Assembly (NCBI GenBank): GCA_030148505.1 | Contig: JASBTI010000014.1 | Coordinates: 124,001-188,000 of the forward strand | DNA: 64,000 nt | Origin: Rhodanobacter sp. | Lineage (GTDB): Bacteria; Pseudomonadota; Gammaproteobacteria; Xanthomonadales; Rhodanobacteraceae | Direction of reading: 5' to 3' | Part shown: one piece after another, positions 59,225-64,000 of the stretch | How positions within the stretch are numbered: the stretch's first letter is position 1 | Layout: every line of letters begins with the position of its first letter | The notes under the pieces: model-generated | Seen by the model: only the letters and a program-made list of their open reading frames with translations | What the model was told of the DNA's origin: nothing | The model's database searches: none | Translations under genes and position numbers: made by a program

Positions 59225-60223
59225 ATGCTCAAGGCGAACGACGGCACCTTGCTTTTATACGATCTACTTTCCCTCAATGAAGTCTTCGGTATGGGCAATA
59301 TAGAGACGGTGCTACTCGACCCCGATGGCACGCGCACCATCGTGGACTCGCTGGCGCAAGAGGGGGCGTTCGCCTACAGCATCGAAACGCCGTGTTCCCT
59401 TCGCATTCGCCTGACCCTGCCCCACAACTGGTGCCTGCTTGGCTACATTCACCACACGGACGAAAGCAGTTGGTGCCACGGACTGTCTCTCGCTACGGAT
59501 ACCGCGTTTACGGCGCTTCCGGAAGGCCATAGCGAATTCATGTTTTCTGCAGGCAGTCGGTTCACCTTGTTGATGATGCCGCTGCAGTGGCTACACGATA
59601 AATTCTCCGAAATGGACTCTCGCTCGGCAGCACCCTCACGGTTGCACACGATATATCGCCTCGCTGATCCCGCCGCGGCACAAAGATTGAGAACTCTTTA
59701 CGAGGAAGTACGCCGGCAGATCACCAACGCATCTCCCACGTGGGAGGTGCCTCGACCTGCCACTCGGGCCGTCATCGACACAGATGCGTTGCTCGAAGGT
59801 CATCTCGCCGCCAGCCTTTCGGTCACAGCGGACGAGCTGCCCAATTATCGCTCGCGCGCTCGTCGCAGGCGCTACGTGGCGGTCCAGCGCACGGAACAAT
59901 TCATCCGCGCGAACCTGCGAAACGACATTTACATCAACGAAATGTGCGATGCCGCCGAGGTTAGCGAACGTACACTGCGATATGCATTCGACGATTTGCT
60001 GGGCATTTCCCCGAATCGGTATCTTTCCATGCTGCGGCTGTGCACTGCCTGCAAAAGTCTTGCTGCGTCCGACGCCAGCCGACGTTCGGTGAAATCGGTG
60101 GCCCTTAGTTGCGGGCTGTGGGATCTGTCGCGTTTTGCGAACAGCTACCGTCGTGCCTTCGGCGAACTGCCGCATACCACGCTGATGCGAAACCCGATCG
60201 GCGAGCCACTGCTAATGTACTGA
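59225..60223 (+). CDS. AraC-family transcriptional regulator
   Basis: 332 residues. The N-terminal part resembles a cupin-type ligand domain (GNIETVLLDPDG...LTLPHNWCLLGYIHHTDESSWCHGLSL). The C-terminal two-HTH DNA-binding domain reads QFIRANLRNDIYINEMCDAAEVSERTLRYAFDDLLGISPNRYLSMLRLCTACKSL ... VKSVALSCGLWDLSRFANSYRRAFGELPHTTLM. The ATG has GGAGG 9 bases upstream. It lies 195 bases downstream of luxI on the same strand, so it could be co-transcribed from the lux-box promoter, and the domain style resembles EutR/OruR-like regulators. The target is unknown. Confidence 0.88.
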   Translation: MLKANDGTLLLYDLLSLNEVFGMGNIETVLLDPDGTRTIVDSLAQEGAFAYSIETPCSLRIRLTLPHNWCLLGYIHHTDESSWCHGLSLATDTAFTALPEGHSEFMFSAGSRFTLLMMPLQWLHDKFSEMDSRSAAPSRLHTIYRLADPAAAQRLRTLYEEVRRQITNASPTWEVPRPATRAVIDTDALLEGHLAASLSVTADELPNYRSRARRRRYVAVQRTEQFIRANLRNDIYINEMCDAAEVSERTLRYAFDDLLGISPNRYLSMLRLCTACKSLAASDASRRSVKSVALSCGLWDLSRFANSYRRAFGELPHTTLMRNPIGEPLLMY

Positions 60224-61850
60224 AGGCGCCTGAGACAGGGTTGTCGTCGCGACCGACACCTTGGCGCAGCCTCCCACAGGGGGGTGTTCGAGGCTGTGAT
60301 ACGGCTGGTGACGTAGCCGTCCAAGGATGTCGATCGCGACAGACTCTGTGCGATGGCCCTCACAGTCAGGCCACCCTGAAAATTCGACTCTGCGATTGGG
60401 TGCAGGCGATCAATGCCATCGCACCTGCTGCGGACACTCGACTGATAGGTCGCCCTCCTCCCGCCCATCGGCCCTGGCAGTTCGGTCGTGGTATTCATCA
60501 AGCCGCTGTTGCCGACCATCGGGCCTGCCGCTGCCGGATCCGGTGGTAGCACCGTTGACGAAGTCTGCGACTGAGTCGGCGCTACCGCGGTCATCGGCGC
60601 CATCAGGCGCCACGATGAGCGTCGCTCTTGCGGCATCAGGCGTAGCCAAGAAGGCGAACGGCGCAATGGCTGTCAGCACCCGGCCCTCTCCCGACACGGA
60701 GGACACGCAGCGAGCGATACCCTGCCGTGACAATAGATGCGATTCATGGAAAAGTTCCTTAAGCGATGACCCATATCGGATCTTTAAGCCTGCATCTCCT
60801 GCGATCATGGGACGGCCTCCCTGCATCCAGATACCGCCGACGCTATTGAATCGCATGCGGCCGTGATTCGATATGTCTATCCGGCACCGTGCTACGCGAA
60901 TGCGGCAAGCGACTGTGCGGATACGGCAATATAGGCGCCACCTTCGGCTCGATGGCAAGATGAGGGAGGAAGACCAGCCAGGCTTCAGAGACTCGCGCCG
61001 GTGCGCCGCCCCGCGTTTCGATTTCCTGGTGGACAGTCACCGAGGCTTTGCGTTCGACCAGTCGTTCCTCCCTTGCTCGCGAACCGAAACGCCGGCAGGG
61101 GCGGCATCAACGATACCGACCAGGACTGCAGCACCGCGACGGCCGCTCGGAGCAGCAAGGGAATTTCCACAGGACTCCTGCCAGTGATCCGAACACGGCG
61201 ACGTGTTCAGCGCTGACCTGGATAGCGGGTACTGCTTTGGGGGTAGGCGGCATTTTGTCTGACCACGATTGGCATTACCGTTGAGGAAGTCGCTTCTAAA
61301 GGCGCATCGCAAGGAGGCCGGCAGCCTTGCGGACGCGGATCGGCATCGCCCCTTTTTTGCTCACTCGAGTCGGTCCCGGTGACACTCGACGCACAATCTC
61401 ATACGTGTCCCCGACCGAGGTGCCCGGCCGTCCGGCACCCCCGATCACCAGCCTCGTCAGCTGCTTGACCAGGTGGCTTTCGCCGATCAGTCTGCGGATT
61501 TCTTGTAGCCCACCGATAAGCTGCTGAACGCTCCGTCGGAGACCTTGTGTCCAAGGGGCGGGACCCGTGATCTCCCCGGGTCAGATGACAATCTCTTGCC
61601 GATGGTCCATTTGCATCAACCCAGGACACCTCTGCACCGGGAATCCCGCCTCCGTTGTTACGACAGATTGCGGGCACGCATATGCTTGGAATTCGCCCTG
61701 GATTTCAGTCGACCCGGGCCTTGGAACGAAGCCTTCATCTCGGCAGTGCCAGACTAACTAACGACAGAGTGGCGTCCCTGCGGTCGCGCTCACTGACCGA
61801 GCACAGCTGGTGACTTTGACTTCACTCATGTTTCGAGGAATGCCTGACTC
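60224..61850. other. 1.6-kb poorly coding region
   Basis: No ORF here has a credible start, a recognised family and normal codon use together. Minus-strand frames contain coding-looking fragments broken by stops, for example a frame near 61500-61270 reading LIGGLQEIRRLIGESHLVKQLTRLVIGG, one at 61170 starting MEIPLLLRAAVAVLQSW and one at 60747 starting MNRIY. This is what a decayed minus-strand gene or genes would leave. I could not reconstruct a continuous protein. Confidence 0.5.
60500..60747 (-). pseudogene. Possible decayed secreted protein with ESPR-like start
   Basis: At 60747 an ATG with AAGGAA six bases upstream opens MNRIYCHGRVSLAA and stops after 24 residues. The adjacent frame continues with GEGRVLTAIAPFAFLATPDAARA, a signal-peptide-like stretch ending in an AxA site. 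MNRIY followed by a late hydrophobic core resembles the extended signal peptide of type V autotransporter adhesins. The frame change suggests inactivation, but the evidence is short and weak. Confidence 0.25.
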
Positions 61851-63215
61851 ATGCACGCTCTTGCCTGGATCGCCGCTATCGGCAGCTTGCTGTTGCTGAC
61901 TTCGCTATTATCGGGATGGATTCGCGACTTTCCGATCACCAACTTCGCAATCTACTTGGTCGCTGGCGTGGCGGTAGGCCCGTTGGGGCTCGATCTGGTA
62001 CACATCGACCTGCGCGGCCACGGCAGGTGGCTGGCCCACATCACCGAAATGGCGCTGGTGGTTTCACTGTTCATTACCGGCCTGAAGCTACGCCTGCGCT
62101 TTCACGATCCCGCATGGCTGGACGCGATGCGCCTGGCGTTTCCGTGCATGGTATTGACGGTTGCCGGGGTGAGCGCCATCGCCCACTGGGGATTGAACCA
62201 GTCGTGGGGCATGTCGCTGCTGATCGGCGCCCTGGTCGCGCCCACTGACCCGGTGTTGGCCAGTATCGTGGCCGTGGATGACGCCCGCGACGGCGACCAG
62301 ATGCGCGTGGCGCTATCCGGCGAAGCCGGCTTGAACGACGGCCTCGCGCTGCCGTTCCTGCTGTTGGCCCTGATGATGATCGCAACGCCCGTCCCGCTGG
62401 CCCCTTCAGTGACGCTGCACTGGTTGCTGATCGGGGTGCTGTGGGGTGCCGTCGCCGGCCTGGCGCTGGGGTTCAGGCTGGGGTGGCTGATCGGCCTGCT
62501 GGGTGCACGGCTCAAGAGCGCGTCCAGGGATGTCGCGCCAAATGACTTTCTGGCGCTGGCGTTAATGGCGCTGGCCTATGCTGGCGCCGAGGCGATTTCG
62601 GCCTCGGGTTTCCTGGCCGCGTTCGCCGCGGGCCTGGGTTTACGCAGCGCGGAACTGTATGTCGTCACCCATCATCCGCATCCGCATTTCACCGAAATGA
62701 ACGGGGCCGATGGCGGCGACAACATTCACCCGCCGGCCGAAGTGTTGATCAATCCGAACAGCCGCGACCCAGACAGTGCTGACCACCCGGCTGCTTCAGT
62801 GGGCCTGGTGGTATCCGATGCGCTGTCGTTTGGCGACACGCTGGAACGCTTGATTGCCTCGGCGCTGGTGCTGCTGGCCGGCGTCGCCAGCGCACGCTAC
62901 TGGAGCGTCGATGGCGTGGTCATGGCTGTCGCACTGTTTCTGTTGGTGCGGCCGCTGGCAGTGTGGCTCAGCATGCTGGGCTCGAAGGCGCCGATGCCGC
63001 GCCGCCTGCTGATGGGCTGGATCGGAATCCGCGGCATCGGCACGCTGAACTATCTGGCCTATGCACTCACCCACGGCCTGGACAAGCCGCAGGCGATGCT
63101 GGCCGCACAGATCTCCGTCACCATCGTGGTACTGAGCATCCTGGTGCATGGTATGACGGCGCCCCCGCTGATGGCATGGCGTCGTGCCCGGGGTCACGAC
63201 ACCTGGACCGAGTGA
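61851..63215 (+). CDS. CPA1-type cation:proton antiporter
   Basis: 454 residues with about 12 membrane helices. Family landmarks are FITGLKLRLRF, GALVAPTDPVLASIVAVDDARDGDQMRVALSGEAGLNDGLALPF (the TDP motif and the GEAGLNDG motif with the ion-binding Asp) and the C-terminal LLMGWIGIRGIGTLNYLAYAL. A polar insertion with HHPHPHFTEMNGADGGDN and another acidic stretch lies between helices in the middle and is unusual for the family. It likely exchanges Na+ or K+ for H+. ATG 61851 begins the first helix. Confidence 0.9.
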   Translation: MHALAWIAAIGSLLLLTSLLSGWIRDFPITNFAIYLVAGVAVGPLGLDLVHIDLRGHGRWLAHITEMALVVSLFITGLKLRLRFHDPAWLDAMRLAFPCMVLTVAGVSAIAHWGLNQSWGMSLLIGALVAPTDPVLASIVAVDDARDGDQMRVALSGEAGLNDGLALPFLLLALMMIATPVPLAPSVTLHWLLIGVLWGAVAGLALGFRLGWLIGLLGARLKSASRDVAPNDFLALALMALAYAGAEAISASGFLAAFAAGLGLRSAELYVVTHHPHPHFTEMNGADGGDNIHPPAEVLINPNSRDPDSADHPAASVGLVVSDALSFGDTLERLIASALVLLAGVASARYWSVDGVVMAVALFLLVRPLAVWLSMLGSKAPMPRRLLMGWIGIRGIGTLNYLAYALTHGLDKPQAMLAAQISVTIVVLSILVHGMTAPPLMAWRRARGHDTWTE

Positions 63216-63282
63216 TGACCAGCGCATACGCCGGCCGACCGGTTGGCAAATTTCGACTCGGCTGGCAAAACCCGACAGGCTG

Positions 63283-63972
63283 CTAGGAGTCTGTGGCGAT
63301 GATTCGTAGGGCGACACTTCGCAGGTCGTGTTCGATGATATCCGGCTGCTCGCCCACCGGCATTGCCGCGTTTCCCGGCCGTGCCAACAGGGCCGCCTTC
63401 CAACCCGCCGCCAACGCACCCAGCGTATCCCAGGTATGCGCAGCAACCAGCCGCAGCGACCCTGCCTCGGCACCCAACGCCGACGAAACATGGCGATAAG
63501 TCTCGACGGCTGGCTTGAAGCGTTGCACCGGATCGACAGAAAACTGTCGCTCGAAATACCGGGTCAGATCGGCCTTGTCGAGCACGCTGCGGCTCGCGTC
63601 AGGCGCCGAGTTGGTCAAGGTCACCAGACGGAAGCCCGCTTCGCACAGCATGTCCAGCGCCGGTGACGCGTCTTCGTGGGCGGGCAAGTTGGCCATGTGG
63701 TCCCTGAACTCGTCGATGCTGCCGACCGCAAGCGTGACACCCCGGATCTCGGCGACCATCTTGAGTACCGCAACGGCGAGCGGCCCGAACGGCGTATAGC
63801 TACCGCTTAAGGTCAAGGCCTGGGAGTAAAGAATCAACTCAGCAAACCATTGCCTGAGCACGCTTGCGTCGCCGAACGTGCGCTCGAAATAGGGCTTGAG
63901 AACTTCTATGTCGAGCAATGTTTCGTTGACGTCGAACACAATGACTCGATTGCGTTTCGTTGATGGATTCAT
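63283..63972 (-). CDS. Haloacid dehalogenase, type II
   Basis: 229 residues of the L-2-haloacid dehalogenase subgroup of HAD proteins: VIVFDVNETLLDI (nucleophile Asp14, and FDVNETL rather than the phosphatase DxDGT), LTLSGSYTPFGPLAVAVLKMV, LVTLTNSAPDASRSVLDKADLTRYFE, FKPAVETYRHV and LRLVAAHTWDTLGALAAGWKAALLAR. The lack of the second Asp is diagnostic of dehalogenases rather than phosphatases. Physiological substrate is unknown. Its start at 63972 is near the window edge and its stop is 67 bases from the convergent antiporter stop. Confidence 0.92.
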   Translation of the reverse strand: MNPSTKRNRVIVFDVNETLLDIEVLKPYFERTFGDASVLRQWFAELILYSQALTLSGSYTPFGPLAVAVLKMVAEIRGVTLAVGSIDEFRDHMANLPAHEDASPALDMLCEAGFRLVTLTNSAPDASRSVLDKADLTRYFERQFSVDPVQRFKPAVETYRHVSSALGAEAGSLRLVAAHTWDTLGALAAGWKAALLARPGNAAMPVGEQPDIIEHDLRSVALRIIATDS

Positions 63973-64000
63973 CGTGGCTCCGAACGACTCGTGCAGGTAT

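Noticed and set aside
60327-60866. 179-aa plus-strand and overlapping 182-aa minus-strand ORFs
   Set aside because: Both are low-complexity frames in the poorly coding zone, without homology; they overlap each other and a frameshifted fragment.
1-64000. tRNA, rRNA, CRISPR array, prophage or insertion sequence
   Set aside because: I saw no cloverleaf with CCA-type acceptor, no rRNA segment, no spaced direct repeats, and no transposase, integrase or phage gene.

Overview
The window looks like chromosomal DNA of a Rhodanobacteraceae/Xanthomonadaceae-type gammaproteobacterium (Rhodanobacter, Dyella and Frateuria are the genera I would test first). This rests on the high GC content, the gene families (minCDE, parC, egtBD, rlmKL, bpt, TonB receptor, Bcr/CflA pump, TraB/GumN protein), REP-type extragenic palindromes and the absence of phage, plasmid or IS genes. 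The genus is an inference; no rRNA or tRNA gene was found. Coding density is high except in 55.2-57.0 kb and 60.2-61.85 kb.

Layout. 0-9 kb: the 3' end of dnaE, then an ECF sigma factor with an NrsF-like membrane anti-sigma, divergent from a Tat-exported MsrB. Next come a stand-alone GltB-like FMN protein, trxC, a secreted S10 peptidase and ergothioneine genes egtB-egtD. 9-18.7 kb: housekeeping genes (rlmKL with a coupled hydrolase, an AmpD-like amidase, tesB, bpt, purT) and a second GltB-like FMN protein. 18.9-22 kb: copper delivery to cytochrome oxidase (SCO1, PCu(A)C, CtaG-like). 22-32 kb: a GldA/F/G-type ABC system, a TonB receptor, an SRPBCC protein and a DesK/NarL-type two-component pair. 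32-42 kb: GNAT-minC-minD-minE, an HEXXH protein, a GT9 glycosyltransferase, a Bcr/CflA pump, a fluoride riboswitch with crcB and DUF190, cfa, a phosphoesterase and a TraB protein. 42-54 kb: a REP pair, parC, a NUDIX hydrolase, a phosphodiester glycosidase coupled to a penicillin-acylase-family hydrolase, an overlapping diguanylate cyclase/phosphodiesterase pair and an aldo-keto reductase. 54-64 kb: a 57-aa membrane micro-protein missed by the ORF track, a HAD hydrolase, a quorum-sensing island (luxR, rsaM-like, luxI, AraC regulator), a poorly coding gap, a CPA1-type antiporter and a type II haloacid dehalogenase.

The most informative results are regulatory. The luxI promoter carries a perfect 20-bp lux box and, 11 bp upstream, a perfect FNR/ANR-type site, so AHL synthesis is probably linked to oxygen or nitrogen-oxide status. 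The ECF sigma operon and the divergent msrB each have a GTAAC-(N)-CGAA promoter with identical spacing, which defines a small self-regulated thiol/metal stress module. crcB is preceded by a fluoride riboswitch with an unusual extra hairpin in a joining region. A diguanylate cyclase with an intact inhibitory site overlaps an EAL protein whose own GGDEF motif is lost.
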